Origin: Streptomyces canus
GTDB taxonomy: Bacteria > Actinomycetota > Actinomycetes > Streptomycetales > Streptomycetaceae
Direction of reading: 5' to 3'
Length of the DNA stretch: 64,000 bases
Assembly (NCBI RefSeq): GCF_030815415.1
Contig: NZ_JAUSWW010000001.1
Coordinates: 1,116,001 to 1,180,000 of the forward strand
This document shows positions 19,919 to 31,941 of this stretch, in pieces. Numbering within the stretch: the stretch's first letter is position 1; every line of letters begins with the position of its first letter. The notes beneath the pieces were generated by a model. It worked only from the letters and a program-made list of their open reading frames with translations. It was not told the origin of the DNA and made no database searches. The position numbers and the translations under genes were made by a program.

Positions 19919-20015
19919 TGGTTTCCGTGCGGCACGGGGATTGTCAAGGGAGGAGTCGTCCATCAATTTCTGATTACGCGCAATGTTGCGTACCCCGCAA
20001 CGCATGCCGGAGGGA

Positions 20016-21149
20016 TCAGCCCACGGGCTGTGCGTCGATCCGGTCCTGTACCCAGGTGTGGAACGCGCCGATGTGGTGCTCGCTGGGGACCAGGACGCCA
20101 CCCTTTGCGTAGACCCGCGAGCTCATTCCCGGCTGGGTACGTTCGCAGGCGTCGAAGTCCTGCTGGTTCACGCGGTGGAACAACTCGACCGACCGGCTGA
20201 CGTCCTTGCCGCTCTCGATGACGTGCGAGAGGTAGAGCCAGTCGCACTCGACGATCGTGCGGTCGACGGACACCGGATACATCCGGTGGAAGATCACATG
20301 GTCGGGGACCAGGTTGATGAACACCTGCGGCCTGACGGTGATCGCGTAGTAGCGCCGGTCCTGGTCCTCGGCCACCCCCGGAATGCGGTCCAGACCCTCC
20401 GAGCCGTCCACGGTGAAGCCCTGGACCTCCTCACCGAACTCGGCGCCGTGGCCCACGTAGTACTGCGCCGCGTAGCCGTCCGCGAACTCCGGGAGCACCT
20501 CGGTGAGTTCGGGGTGGATGGTCGCGCAGTGGTAGCACTCCATGAAGTTCTCGATGATGAGCTTCCAGTTGGCCTTCACGTCATAGACGATGCGCTTGCC
20601 GACCGACAGATTGTCGATGTCGTAGCGCTCGATCGACTCCACGTCGCCGAGGCGGGAGACGACCTCACCGATGACGTCCTCCTCGAAGGACGGCGGGTTC
20701 TCCGCCAGGCACACCCACACATAGCCCAGCCATTCCCGCACGTGGAGGTTGACCAGGCCGTACTCGGTCCGGTCGATGTCCGGCATCTTGGTCAGGTTGG
20801 GCGCCGCGACGAGCTTGCCGTCGAGCCCGTACGTCCAGGCGTGATACGGACACTGGAAGGCCCGCTTGACCTCGCCGGACTCCTCCGTGCACAGCTTGGC
20901 GCCACGGTGCCGGCAGACATTCAGGAAGGCCTTGACCGAGCTGTCCCGGGAGCGGGTGATCAGCACGCTCTCCCGTCCGACCTGGTAGGTGCGAAAGCTC
21001 CCGGGCTTGGCCAGTTCCGAGGCTCGGGCCACGCAGAACCACATAGCCTCGAAGATCCGTTCCTGTTCCAGGGCGAAGATCCCGGGGTCGGCGTAGTGCC
21101 CCCCTGGCAGGGTGGCGATCAGGCTCGGGGGCAGGCCCTCTTGGGTCAC
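20016..21149 (-). CDS. Rieske non-heme iron oxygenase, glycine betaine demethylase type, copy 1
   Basis: 377 residues. The Rieske [2Fe-2S] motif is C79-x-H81 with C-P-Y-H ending at about 103. The mononuclear iron site shows ECYHCATIH (His 207 and 212). The GTG start at 21149 is preceded by AGGAGA; ATG 21164 would put that ribosome site inside the gene, and the paralogue uses a matching GTG. The family hydroxylates N-methyl groups (as GbcA does), releasing formaldehyde and dimethylglycine. The substrate assignment rests on the surrounding BetAB, dimethylglycine oxidase and sarcosine oxidase genes. A 552-bp stretch (20191-20742) is almost identical to copy 2, pointing to gene conversion. Stachydrine or carnitine demethylation is an alternative. 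Confidence 0.88.
   Translation of the reverse strand: MTQEGLPPSLIATLPGGHYADPGIFALEQERIFEAMWFCVARASELAKPGSFRTYQVGRESVLITRSRDSSVKAFLNVCRHRGAKLCTEESGEVKRAFQCPYHAWTYGLDGKLVAAPNLTKMPDIDRTEYGLVNLHVREWLGYVWVCLAENPPSFEEDVIGEVVSRLGDVESIERYDIDNLSVGKRIVYDVKANWKLIIENFMECYHCATIHPELTEVLPEFADGYAAQYYVGHGAEFGEEVQGFTVDGSEGLDRIPGVAEDQDRRYYAITVRPQVFINLVPDHVIFHRMYPVSVDRTIVECDWLYLSHVIESGKDVSRSVELFHRVNQQDFDACERTQPGMSSRVYAKGGVLVPSEHHIGAFHTWVQDRIDAQPVG
20191..20742. repeat. Near-identical tract shared by the two Rieske genes, copy 1
   Basis: Aligned by eye to 42273-42824, all 552 positions match except two substitutions near 20229 and 20610. The flanking coding sequence on both sides differs at many codons. This pattern fits recent gene conversion. 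Confidence 0.85.
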
Positions 21150-21200
21150 TGTCGGTCTCCTCATCGAGGGGCGGCCGAGTCGAGGCCGAACCAATTCTGG

Positions 21201-21237
21201 GTTGCGCATAGGGCAACAGCATCCGCCATATGGAACG
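21201..21237 (-). promoter_or_regulatory. Candidate IclR operator upstream of Rieske gene 1
   Basis: On the minus strand CGTTCC and TGTTGC begin 19 bp apart, with CATATGGC between them. The Rieske 2 promoter shares this layout. An overlapping inverted pair GTTGC-N7-GCAAC covers 21201-21217. Confidence 0.5.
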
Positions 21238-21343
21238 AACGCCCAAACTGTCCCGCCGTCGACACCCACTGTCAAGAGGTCGGCGGATCGGACCTACCCT
21301 CCACACGCCACCCCTTGACCGGCACGGCATCGACGTTGGAGCA

Positions 21344-21377
21344 TGTTGCGTATAGCTCTACTTGTTGCGTAATACGC
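21344..21377 (+). promoter_or_regulatory. Candidate IclR operator upstream of purU copy 1
   Basis: TGTTGCG occurs at 21344 and again at 21363, exactly 19 bp later. The second copy is followed by TAATACGCA. It ends about 20 bp before the GGAGG of purU. Confidence 0.6.
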
Positions 21378-21399
21378 AGCTAGACATTCGGAGGATGGC

Positions 21400-22272
21400 A
21401 TGTCCCCTCGACCGCAGCCCGGCCGCGAGTTCGTCCTCACCCTGTCCTGTCCCGACCAGGCCGGAATCGTCCACGCCGTGACCACGTTCCTCGTGCGTCA
21501 CTCCGGCAACATCCTGGAGAGCCAGCAGTTCGACGACCGGTTGCAGAACCGCTTCTTCATGCGGGTGCACTTCGATGTCTCGGATCCCGCGGTCTCGTTG
21601 GAGGAGCTGCGCACGGGGTTCGGTCCGGTCAGCCAGGCGTACGCGATCAGCTGGCGGCTGCAGGACGCCTCCACGCCGACGCGCACCCTGATCATGGTGT
21701 CGAAGTTCGGACACTGCCTGAACGACCTGCTCTTCCGCAGATCCACGGGCGCCCTCAACATCGAGATCCCGGCGATCGTCTCCAACCACCGCGAGTTCGA
21801 GCCGCTGGCGCGCACCTACGGCATCCCCTTCCACCACATCCCGGTGACGAAGGAGACCAAGGCGGAGGCCGAGGCGCGGCTGCTGGGTCTCGTCGACGAA
21901 CTGGACGTCGACCTCGTGGTCCTCGCCCGCTACATGCAGATCCTCTCCGACGACCTGTGCAAGCAACTCGACGGACGGGCGATCAACATCCACCACTCGT
22001 TCCTGCCGAGCTTCAAGGGAGCCCGGCCGTACGTCCAGGCCCACCAGCGCGGCGTGAAGCTCGTCGGGGCGACAGCACACTACGTCACGCCCGACCTCGA
22101 CGAGGGCCCGATCATCGAGCAGGACGTCGTCCGCGTGGACCACTCGCGCACCCCCGACGAACTGGTCGCCCTCGGCCGCGATGTCGAGGCCCAGGCACTC
22201 TCCCGCGCGGTGAAATGGCACAGCGAGAACCGTGTGCTGATCAACGGCCACTGCACGGTCGTCCTGCGCTGA
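21400..22272 (+). CDS. purU: Formyltetrahydrofolate deformylase, copy 1
   Basis: 290 residues, with an ATG start 7 bp after GGAGGA. It hydrolyses 10-formyl-THF to formate and THF. An N-terminal ACT-type domain (about 8-85, LSCPDQAGIVHAV) precedes a formyltransferase-like domain containing NIHHSFLPSFKGA, the catalytic Asn-His region, and VTPDLDEGP with the catalytic Asp. In this cluster it regenerates free THF after FolD oxidises methylene-THF from dimethylglycine and sarcosine oxidation. It diverges from Rieske gene 1. A second copy at 37709-38581 has the same length but many silent differences. Confidence 0.95.
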   Translation: MSPRPQPGREFVLTLSCPDQAGIVHAVTTFLVRHSGNILESQQFDDRLQNRFFMRVHFDVSDPAVSLEELRTGFGPVSQAYAISWRLQDASTPTRTLIMVSKFGHCLNDLLFRRSTGALNIEIPAIVSNHREFEPLARTYGIPFHHIPVTKETKAEAEARLLGLVDELDVDLVVLARYMQILSDDLCKQLDGRAINIHHSFLPSFKGARPYVQAHQRGVKLVGATAHYVTPDLDEGPIIEQDVVRVDHSRTPDELVALGRDVEAQALSRAVKWHSENRVLINGHCTVVLR

Positions 22273-22380
22273 CAGATGACGGACAGCACCGGGTCCGCAG
22301 CGCTCAACAGCCCGCTGACCGGGCCGGCATCGGGCGCACCGTCGAATTCCACGCCACAGGTCTGACAGCGGACCCGTGAT

Positions 22381-22409
22381 TATAGTTGCGCCATGAGCAA
22401 CCACACGGC
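22381..22409 (+). promoter_or_regulatory. Leaderless promoter and overlapping operator of iclR copy 1
   Basis: The -10-like TATAGT (22381-22386) is followed by only 6 nt before ATG 22393, which puts the expected transcription start at the start codon. GTTGC-N7-GCAAC (22385-22401) straddles the start codon and could mediate autoregulation. No convincing -35 is seen. Confidence 0.55.
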
Positions 22410-23191
22410 AGAGGGCGAGACAGCAGGGTCCGCGGTGAACGGGGTGCAGTCCGTCGACCGTGCCGTCAGCGTCCTGGAGATCCTCGCCCTGCGCGGCGAG
22501 GCGGGCGTCAGCGAGGTCGCCGCGCAGATCGACGTCCACAAGTCGACCGCCTTCCGCCTGCTCGGGGCGCTGGAGGCGCGCGGTCTGGTCGAGCAGACCG
22601 CCGAGCGCGGCAAGTACCGGCTCGGTTTCGGCATTGTGCGGCTGGCCGGCGCCGTCACGGGCCGTCTCGACGTGACACAGCAGGGCCGGCAGGTGTGCAA
22701 GCGGCTCAGCGAACAGGTCGGCGAGACCGTCAACATCGCGGTCCTCCAGGAGCATTACGCGGTCAACCTGTACCAGGTACGCGGTCCGGGCGCCGTCGGC
22801 ACCCACAACTGGGTCGGGCAGCTCACCCCGGTGCACGCCACGTCGAGCGGCAAGATCCTGCTGGCCCACCTGCCGGCGAAGGAGCGCGCCGACGTGCTCG
22901 CGGCGTCCGGGCTGCAGAAGCTGACGTCGCGCACCCTGACCACCGAGGCGGCACTGGAGAAGGACCTCGCGGTGGCCCGGGAGCGCGGCTACGCGGTAAA
23001 CCCTGGAGGAACTCGAGATCGGACTGCACGCCGTGGCGGCCCCGATCCGCACCCATGACGGCGAGGTCATCGCCGCCCTCAGCGCCTCCGGACCCGCGTA
23101 CCGCCTCACCGAGGAGCGCGTCCACGAGCTCGTACCCACGCTCCTTCAGGGCGCGCAGGAGATCAGCCACCGGATGGGCTACCTGGGCTGA
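22393..23191 (+). pseudogene. IclR-family regulator, copy 1, frameshifted in the effector domain
   Basis: The N-terminal winged-helix domain (VDRAVSVLEILALRG... HKSTAFRLLGALEARG) and most of the effector domain match the intact paralogue at 41302-42099. In the A-run at 22998-23000 there is one base too many. After GYAV the frame moves to NPGGTRDR and ends at 23058. If one A is removed, the frame resumes LEELEIGLHAVAAP and runs to TGA at 23189-23191, ending in HRMGYLG exactly like the paralogue. The gene is therefore either a recent pseudogene, a 221-residue truncated regulator that may still bind DNA, or a sequencing error. Confidence 0.85.
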
Positions 23192-23224
23192 CCCCAGCTC
23201 CTCCCCGACCGGTGGGCTGGGGTC
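23190..23224. terminator. Bidirectional hairpin between iclR copy 1 and soxG
   Basis: A perfect 9-bp inverted repeat GACCCCAGC/GCTGGGGTC with a 17-nt loop lies between converging genes. There is no T-tract. Confidence 0.5.
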
Positions 23225-23234
23225 CGGCGTTCGC

Positions 23235-23837
23235 TCAGACGTACTCCGTCGCCGCGTCCAGCAGCCAGTCGGTCAGATAACCGGCGAAGGACGACCGCAC
23301 CAGGACCCAGAAACCGGCCCTGGAATCGGCCCGGGCGACCACGATGACCTGCGTACGGCCCAGGGTGGTCTGGGCGCAGCGTCCGGAGCCGAAACTCCGC
23401 GGATGCAGGTCCAGTGCGCAGCCGTGCGCCAGCAGATCGTGGGCACGGGGGCCCGCCACGAGCAGCGTGGTGCGCTGTGCGGAGACGTCGGTGACGGAGA
23501 CGTGTTCGTCTCCCGCGGCCGTGCGGATCCGGCTCTCCAGCTCCCCCTCGCTTCCGGGCGGGCCCACCAGCAGCCATTCGTCCGGGCCGAGCCACAGCAC
23601 AGTCAACTCCCCGGCCCGGACAACGGTGTTCGGCTGGAGGGGCAGTTGCAGGTCCAGCGCGAGCCCGACGGCTTCCGCCGCCGTTCCCTTGGCGTCCAGG
23701 CGCACATTGAGCTGGGCGAGGAAGGGGAGTTCAGCCAGGCGGACCGCACCCCCGGAGGTGCGGGTGGCGGCGGCCAGTCGGCCCGCGGCCTGTGCCAGGG
23801 GGCTGCGGGGCGGGGCGGTCAGTGCGGTGTCAGCCAT
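23235..23837 (-). CDS. soxG: Sarcosine oxidase gamma subunit
   Basis: 200 residues matching the small SoxG subunit of heterotetrameric sarcosine oxidase, with the WLGPDEWLLVGPPG segment and the C-terminal SSFAGYLTDWLLDA. SoxG has a GcvT-like fold and helps close the complex around the folate site. The ATG at 23837 overlaps the end of the SoxD-SoxA gene by 8 bp, so translation is coupled. It is the last gene of the dmg-folD-soxB-soxDA-soxG operon. Confidence 0.92.
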   Translation of the reverse strand: MADTALTAPPRSPLAQAAGRLAAATRTSGGAVRLAELPFLAQLNVRLDAKGTAAEAVGLALDLQLPLQPNTVVRAGELTVLWLGPDEWLLVGPPGSEGELESRIRTAAGDEHVSVTDVSAQRTTLLVAGPRAHDLLAHGCALDLHPRSFGSGRCAQTTLGRTQVIVVARADSRAGFWVLVRSSFAGYLTDWLLDAATEYV

Positions 23838-26800
23838 CGCGGCGGGCTCCCTCGGGGTCGTAGAGGACGGGGCTTGCGACGGTCACCGGGACCAGCCGGT
23901 CGCCCACGGGGGCGTAGAGCCGCTCACCGATGCGCTCGCGGCCGCCCTTGATCAGGGCGAGCGCGAAGGTCCGGCCCAGCGCCGCGCTGCGGTAGCTGGA
24001 GGTGACGTGGCCGAGCATCGGGACGGGCGGTGCCGGAAGGACACGGTCGGCGACCAGGTGGGTGCCTTCCGGGAGGAAGGTCCCGGGGTCCTCGGGGAGG
24101 AGGCCGACCAGGTGCTTGCGGTCGGCGCGGACGGTGTCGGCGCGGGCGAAGGAACGCTTGCCGATGAAGTCGGGCTTCTTCTTCGACACGGCCCAACTCA
24201 TGCCCAGATCCTGCGGGGTGACCGTGCCGTCGGTGTCCTGGCCGATGATGGGGTAGCCCTTCTCGGCGCGCAGGACATGCATGGTCTCGGTGCCGTACGG
24301 GGTGATGCCGTACGGCGCGCCGGCCTCGTACAGCGCCTCCCACAGGGCGCGGGCCTGCCACGGTGACACGTTGATCTCGTAGGCCAGTTCGCCGGAGAAG
24401 CTGATCCGGCAGACCCTGGCGTCGATGCCCGCGACGGTCGTCCCGCGCCACGCCATGAACGGGAAGTCGTCGTTGCCGACGGCGAGTTCGGGCGCGAGTG
24501 AGCCGAGGACGTCGCGGGAGCGGGGGCCGACCAGGGCGACGGTGGCCCACTGCTCGGTCACGGACGTGCAGTGGACCTTCAGTTCGGGCCACTCGGTCTG
24601 CAGCCACTCCTCCATCCAGTCCAGTACGGCGGCGGCGTTACCGGTCGTGGTGGTGACCAGGAAGCGGTCCTGGGCCAGTCGGATGACGGTGCCGTCGTCG
24701 AAGACCATGCCGTCCGGGCGGCACATGACGCCGTAGCGGATCATGCCGACCTTCAGGGTGCTGATCATGTTGGTGTAGAGCAGGTCGAGGAAGAGACCGG
24801 CGTCCGGGCCCTGGACGTCGATCTTGCCGAGGGTGGAGGCGTCCATGAAGCCGACGCTCTCCCGGGTGGCGGCGCACTCGCGCAGCACGGCGGTCTCCAT
24901 GTCCTCGCCGCTGCGCGGGTAGTACCAAGGGCGCTTCCACTGGCCGACGTTCTCGAACAGGGCGCCGTGGTCGACGTGCCACTCGTGGATGGCGGTGGTG
25001 CGGACCGGGTCGCTCAGGACACCACGGTCGCGGCCGGCGAGCGCCGCGAAGGAGACCGGTGTGTACGGCGGCCGGAACGTGGTCGTGCCGAGTGCCGAGA
25101 CGTCCACGCCGAGAAGTTCGGAGACCACACCGCTGGCCAGGACGCCGGACGTCTTGCCCTGGTCGTTGGCGGTGCCGGCGGTGGTGTAGCGCTTGGTGTG
25201 CTCGACCGAACGCATTCCGGCGCCGGCCGCCCGGGCCAGGTCGTCGACGGTGACGTCGCGTTGGAGGTCCACGAAGCGGTGGGGGCCGGAGGTGCCGGGG
25301 ACGACGTACACGTGCATCGGGGGCGTCGGTCGCGGCTGTGCGGCCACCGCCGGGAGGCGGGGTGCCTGCGGGGTGTAGCCCTCGGACTCGATCGCCCGAG
25401 CACCGGCGGCGCTGCCGTGGGCCAGGACCTCGGCCGTGGCCAGGACGCCGTTCGCGCTGCCCACGACCTCGACCGCCTGCCGGCAGGTGTCGGGCACGAA
25501 GGAGCCGAGCGTCTCGTCGTAGCGGAGTCTTCCGCCTGCCTGGCTGTACAGGTGCGCGACCGGGTTCCAACCGCCGGAGACCAGCAGCAGGTCGGCGGCG
25601 AACTGGCGCTGTCCCGCGGAGTCCCCGTACGGGGCGACGGTCACCGCGGTCAGGCGGGGGGCGCCCTCCGTGCCGGTGACCGCGTGGCCGGTCAGCACCT
25701 CGATGCCGGCCTGGCGGGCGCGCTGCGCCCACTCCCCCGGTTCGGGGCGGGTGTCGACGACGGCGGTGATGTCCACGCCCGCCGCCTTCAGGTCCAACGC
25801 GGCCGCGTAGGCGCTGTCGTTGGTGGTGAAGACGACCGCGCGGCGGCCGGGGAGGGCCCCGTGGCGGTTGACGTGGGTGCGGGCCGCAGAGGCCAGCATC
25901 ACTCCGGGGCGGTCGTTGTCCGCGAAGGCCAGTGAGCGTTCGTGGGCGCCGGTGGCGAGGACGACGCGGCGGGCGCGGATGCGCCAGACGCGTTCGCGGG
26001 AGACATTGTCGGGGGCTGCCGCGCCGAGGTGGTTGGTGCGGCGTTCCACGGCGAGGAGGTGGTTGTCGTCGTAGTAGCCGAAGACGGTGGTACGGCGCAG
26101 GACGCGGACCTCGGGTGCGGCGTCGAGGAGTTCGGCGGCCTCTGAGACCCAGTCGAGGTGTTCGCCGCTGCCCAGGAGGCTGCCGCCCGGCTCCGGCTGG
26201 TCGTCGGCGAGGATGACACGGGCGCCGCTCCTCGCCGCCGCGGCGGCTGCCGCGAGGCCGGCCGGGCCGGCGCCGACGACCAGGAGGTCGCAGTGGGCGT
26301 GCACGGCGTCGTAGCGGGCGGGGTCCGGGTCCGTGGCGAGGCGGCCCTGGCCGGGGAGGCTGGTCGCGACGAGGCCGTCGTAGAGCTCGACGGTGGTGGC
26401 GGGGAGCATCGGCTCGGGGAAGGGAGCCTCGATCTGGATGACCGCGTTGGGTTCTTCCACGCCGGCCGAGAAGATGCCTCGGGGGCGGCCGAGCTTGATG
26501 CTGGTGCCGGCCTGGATGACGCCGTTGGCGAGGAGGGCGGAGGCGAGGGTGTCGCCCTTGTAGCCCTGGTATTCGGTGCCGTCGAAGGTGAAGGTGAGGG
26601 GGGTGTCTCGGTGGATTCGGCCGCGGGTGGGGTGACGGAACGGTTGGCTTTCTTCGCCCCCGCCGCCCTTACCCTCCCCCAGAGGGGGGACCCCCACCAT
26701 CCCCAGGGGCTCCGCCCCTTCGACCCCGCCAGGGGCTCCGCCCCTGGACCCCGTCGGCCCTGAAGGGGCCTCGTCCTCAAGCGCCGGACGGGCTGACTGC

Positions 26801-27090
26801 ACTGGGCGGGGCTCAACAGGCGCCGGGCGTTCCTCTCCCGACCTGTACACCGTCAGGATCTCGTTCGTCGACGTGTCCCGTATCGCGTTGAACCACTTGC
26901 GGCAGCCCGCCGCGTGGCTCCAGCGTTCGGCGAAGGGGCCCTTGGTGTTGTCGCGGAAGAAGAGGTAGCGGGCCCACTCCTCGTCGGTGAGGGTCGACGG
27001 GGTCTCGGGGTACGGGACGTGGGCCTGGCCGCCGTAGTGGAACTCGGCCTCGTCGCGGGGCCCGCACCACGGGCAGGGGATGAGCAGCAT
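23830..27090 (-). CDS. soxA: Sarcosine oxidase delta-alpha fusion (SoxD-SoxA)
   Basis: One uninterrupted 1,086-residue frame. Residues 1-90 are a complete SoxD: the zinc-binding start MLLIPCPWCGPRDEAEF, then YLFFRDNTKGPFAERWSHAAGC. Residues from about 148 onward are a complete SoxA: a 2Fe-2S-like/FAD fold with VVGAGPAGLAAAAAAARSG and a C-terminal GcvT/THF-binding half. In most bacteria soxD and soxA are separate genes. Here a Gly/Pro-rich linker of about 55 residues joins them, encoded by an intergenic-type palindromic repeat (26655-26815). An internal ATG at 26700 preceded by a G-rich stretch could still start a separate SoxA. The complex oxidises sarcosine to glycine with transfer of the methyl group to THF. 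ATG 27090 follows GGGAG. Confidence 0.92.
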   Translation of the reverse strand: MLLIPCPWCGPRDEAEFHYGGQAHVPYPETPSTLTDEEWARYLFFRDNTKGPFAERWSHAAGCRKWFNAIRDTSTNEILTVYRSGEERPAPVEPRPVQSARPALEDEAPSGPTGSRGGAPGGVEGAEPLGMVGVPPLGEGKGGGGEESQPFRHPTRGRIHRDTPLTFTFDGTEYQGYKGDTLASALLANGVIQAGTSIKLGRPRGIFSAGVEEPNAVIQIEAPFPEPMLPATTVELYDGLVATSLPGQGRLATDPDPARYDAVHAHCDLLVVGAGPAGLAAAAAAARSGARVILADDQPEPGGSLLGSGEHLDWVSEAAELLDAAPEVRVLRRTTVFGYYDDNHLLAVERRTNHLGAAAPDNVSRERVWRIRARRVVLATGAHERSLAFADNDRPGVMLASAARTHVNRHGALPGRRAVVFTTNDSAYAAALDLKAAGVDITAVVDTRPEPGEWAQRARQAGIEVLTGHAVTGTEGAPRLTAVTVAPYGDSAGQRQFAADLLLVSGGWNPVAHLYSQAGGRLRYDETLGSFVPDTCRQAVEVVGSANGVLATAEVLAHGSAAGARAIESEGYTPQAPRLPAVAAQPRPTPPMHVYVVPGTSGPHRFVDLQRDVTVDDLARAAGAGMRSVEHTKRYTTAGTANDQGKTSGVLASGVVSELLGVDVSALGTTTFRPPYTPVSFAALAGRDRGVLSDPVRTTAIHEWHVDHGALFENVGQWKRPWYYPRSGEDMETAVLRECAATRESVGFMDASTLGKIDVQGPDAGLFLDLLYTNMISTLKVGMIRYGVMCRPDGMVFDDGTVIRLAQDRFLVTTTTGNAAAVLDWMEEWLQTEWPELKVHCTSVTEQWATVALVGPRSRDVLGSLAPELAVGNDDFPFMAWRGTTVAGIDARVCRISFSGELAYEINVSPWQARALWEALYEAGAPYGITPYGTETMHVLRAEKGYPIIGQDTDGTVTPQDLGMSWAVSKKKPDFIGKRSFARADTVRADRKHLVGLLPEDPGTFLPEGTHLVADRVLPAPPVPMLGHVTSSYRSAALGRTFALALIKGGRERIGERLYAPVGDRLVPVTVASPVLYDPEGARRDG
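26655..26815. repeat. Palindromic intergenic-type repeat translated inside soxDA
   Basis: A run of short GC palindromes: CCAGGGGC-TCC-GCCCCTGG, a second AGGGGC-TCC-GCCCCT, TCCCCC-AGA-GGGGGA and GGCCC-TGAA-GGGGCC. From memory, such modules recur between genes in Streptomyces chromosomes. Here the module lies in frame between SoxD and SoxA with no stop codon. Confidence 0.65.
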
Positions 27091-27116
27091 GGATCGGCTC
27101 CCAGTATCCAGTGGTC

Positions 27117-28349
27117 CTAGTGGGCCACCGCGGCCGCGCCGTGCTCGTCGACGAGCGCGCCGGTGGTGAAACGGTCGAGCGAGAAGGGGGCGTTCAACGG
27201 ATGCGGTGTGTCGTGGGCGATCGTGTGGGCATAGACCCAGCCGACACCCGGGGTGGCCTTGAAACCGCCCGTGCCCCAGCCGCAGTTGAGGTAGAGGTTG
27301 TCGACCGGGCTGAGGCCGATGATGGGTGAGGCGTCGGGGCTGACGTCGACGATGCCGCCCCAGGTGCGCAGGACGTGGGCGCGGGCGAAGACCGGGAAGA
27401 GTTCCAGGGCGGCCGCCATCTGTTCCTCGATGATGTGGAACGCGCCGCGCTGCGTGTAGGAGTTGTACGCGTCGATGCCCGCGCCCATCACCAGCTCGCC
27501 CTTGTGGGCCTGGCTGACGTAGACGTGGACCGCGTTGGACATGACCACCGTGGGGTGGACGGGTTCCAGCAGTTCCGACACCAGGGCCTGCAACGGGTGG
27601 CTCTGGACCGGGAGTTCGATGCCGGCCATCGCCGCGAGGACCGAGGTGTGGCCCGCCGAGCAGAGGGCGACCTTGCCCGCGGCGATCGGGCCCAGGTTGG
27701 TCTGGACCCCGACGACCCGGCCGCCGACCACGTCCAGGCCGGTCACCTCACAGTTCTGGATGATGTCGATCCCTGCCGCGTCCGCCGAGCGGGCCAGGCC
27801 CCAGGCCACGTGGTCGTGCTTGGCGATGCCCGCCCGGGGCTGGTAGGTGGCGCCCAGGACCGGATAGCGCACGTCCGGGGAGATGTTGACGATCGGGCAG
27901 ACTTCCTTGACGCCGTCCGCGTCGAGCCATTCCGCGTCCACGCCGTTCAGGCGGTTCGCCTCCACTCGGCGCACGCTGTCGCGGACGTCCTGGAGGCTGT
28001 GGGCGAGGTTCAGCACACCGCGCTGGGAGAAGAGGATCGGGTAGTCCAGCTCCTCCGCCAGGCCCTCCCACAGCTTGAGCGCGTGCTCGTAGATGCCGGC
28101 GCTCTCGTCCCACAGGTAGTTGGAGCGGATGATCGTGGTGTTGCGGGCCATGTTGCCGCCCGCCAGCCAGCCCTTCTCCAGCACGGCGACGTTGGTGATG
28201 CCGTGGTTCTTCGCCAGGTAGTGGGCGGTGGCCAGGCCGTGGCCGCCACCGCCGACGACGATCACGTCGTAGGAGCGCTTGGGTTCGGGGTTGCGCCAGA
28301 GGAAGTCCGGGTGCTCCGGGAGTTCGGCGCCGGGGGTGCGGGGGCTCAT
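27117..28349 (-). CDS. soxB: Sarcosine oxidase beta subunit
   Basis: 410 residues of an FAD-dependent oxidoreductase (DAO fold). The nucleotide-binding motif [18 protein letters not shown] lies at about residues 28-45, and the C-terminal FAD contact is [13 protein letters not shown]. SoxB carries the site where sarcosine is oxidised and, in the heterotetrameric family, a covalently bound FMN. It starts at ATG 28349 and ends 26 bp before soxDA. Gene order soxB-D-A-G is the classical one. Confidence 0.95.
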   Translation of the reverse strand: MSPRTPGAELPEHPDFLWRNPEPKRSYDVIVVGGGGHGLATAHYLAKNHGITNVAVLEKGWLAGGNMARNTTIIRSNYLWDESAGIYEHALKLWEGLAEELDYPILFSQRGVLNLAHSLQDVRDSVRRVEANRLNGVDAEWLDADGVKEVCPIVNISPDVRYPVLGATYQPRAGIAKHDHVAWGLARSADAAGIDIIQNCEVTGLDVVGGRVVGVQTNLGPIAAGKVALCSAGHTSVLAAMAGIELPVQSHPLQALVSELLEPVHPTVVMSNAVHVYVSQAHKGELVMGAGIDAYNSYTQRGAFHIIEEQMAAALELFPVFARAHVLRTWGGIVDVSPDASPIIGLSPVDNLYLNCGWGTGGFKATPGVGWVYAHTIAHDTPHPLNAPFSLDRFTTGALVDEHGAAAVAH

Positions 28350-28380
28350 CGGACGGCTCCGTCCTCGGGAAGGGACAGGT

Positions 28381-29241
28381 TCATACGGTGTTCGCGTTCC
28401 TCTCGGCGGCCTCGACGACGTTGGCCAGCAGCATCGCCCTCGTCATGGGGCCGACCCCGCCGGGCATGGGTGCGACCCATCCGGCGATCTCCGCCGCGTC
28501 CGGGTGGATGTCGCCGACCAGACCGCTGTCGGTGCGGGTGATGCCGACGTCCAGGACCGCCGCGCCGGGGCGCAGCATGTCCTTGGTGATCAGCCCGGGT
28601 GAGCCGGCCGCCGCGATGACGATGTCCGCCTCGCGTACGTGCCAGGCCAGGCCCTTGGTTCCGGTGTGGCACAGGGTCACGGTGGCGTTCTCGGAGCGGC
28701 GGGTGAGCAGCAGGCCGATCGGGCGGCCGACCGTGATGCCCCGGCCGATCACGCACACCCGGGCTCCGGCCAGCGGTACGTCGTAACGGCGCAGGAGTTC
28801 GACGATGCCGCGTGGGGTGCAGGGCAGCGGGGCTGACACGCCCAGGACGAGTCGGCCGAGGTTGACGGGGTGCAGGCCGTCGGCGTCCTTGGCCGGGTCC
28901 ATGCGTTCCAGTACGGCGTTGGCGTCCAGGTGCTTGGGGAGCGGGAGTTGGACGATGTAGCCGGTGCAGGCCGGGTCGGCGTTGAGTTCGTCGATGACGT
29001 CCTCGACCTGCTTCTGGGTGGCGTCGGCGGGCAGTTCGCGGCGGAAGGAGGCGATACCGACCTGCGCGCAGTCGCGGTGCTTGCCGGCGACGTAGGCGTG
29101 GCTGCCCGGGTCGTCGCCGACCAGGACGGTGCCGAGGCCCGGCGGGCGCTCGCCGCCTGCGGTCAACTTGGCGACGCGCTCGGCGAGTTCGCGACGGATG
29201 TCGGCGGCCGTGGCTTTGCCGTCGAGCAGCTGTGCAGTCAC
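28381..29241 (-). CDS. folD: Methylenetetrahydrofolate dehydrogenase / methenyl-THF cyclohydrolase
   Basis: 286 residues. It oxidises 5,10-methylene-THF to methenyl-THF (NADP-linked) and hydrolyses that to 10-formyl-THF. The catalytic region [14 protein letters not shown], the QLPLPKH motif, the Rossmann [11 protein letters not shown] and the PGGVGPMT signature are all present. The GTG start at 29241 has AAGGAG 10 bp upstream. Placed between dimethylglycine oxidase and soxB, it takes up the methylene-THF both enzymes make and feeds PurU. Confidence 0.95.
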   Translation of the reverse strand: MTAQLLDGKATAADIRRELAERVAKLTAGGERPPGLGTVLVGDDPGSHAYVAGKHRDCAQVGIASFRRELPADATQKQVEDVIDELNADPACTGYIVQLPLPKHLDANAVLERMDPAKDADGLHPVNLGRLVLGVSAPLPCTPRGIVELLRRYDVPLAGARVCVIGRGITVGRPIGLLLTRRSENATVTLCHTGTKGLAWHVREADIVIAAAGSPGLITKDMLRPGAAVLDVGITRTDSGLVGDIHPDAAEIAGWVAPMPGGVGPMTRAMLLANVVEAAERNANTV

Positions 29242-29277
29242 CGGCTGTGCTCCTTCTGTCGAAGCCGACGCGGCAGG

Positions 29278-31792
<2,515 letters not shown>

Positions 31793-31860
31793 CAATGTGC
31801 CTTCCGTGCAGGTGGGTGTCAAGGGGGCCGGGACCTCGGAAAACAGGGCGTGACACGGCA

Positions 31861-31907
31861 ATGCCCGGTGGACGGTGCGCGCGGGGTGCGCACCGTCCAC
31901 CGGGCAT
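31861..31907 (-). terminator. Strong hairpin downstream of proX
   Basis: A perfect 20-bp inverted repeat (31861-31880 with 31888-31907) encloses a 7-nt loop GCGGGGT, 35 bp after the proX stop. It is the longest perfect hairpin I found in the window and probably ends the betB-proVWX transcript. Confidence 0.85.
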
Positions 31908-31941
31908 GTCCGACCGGTCTTCGACTCCTGGTCCGCCGGGG

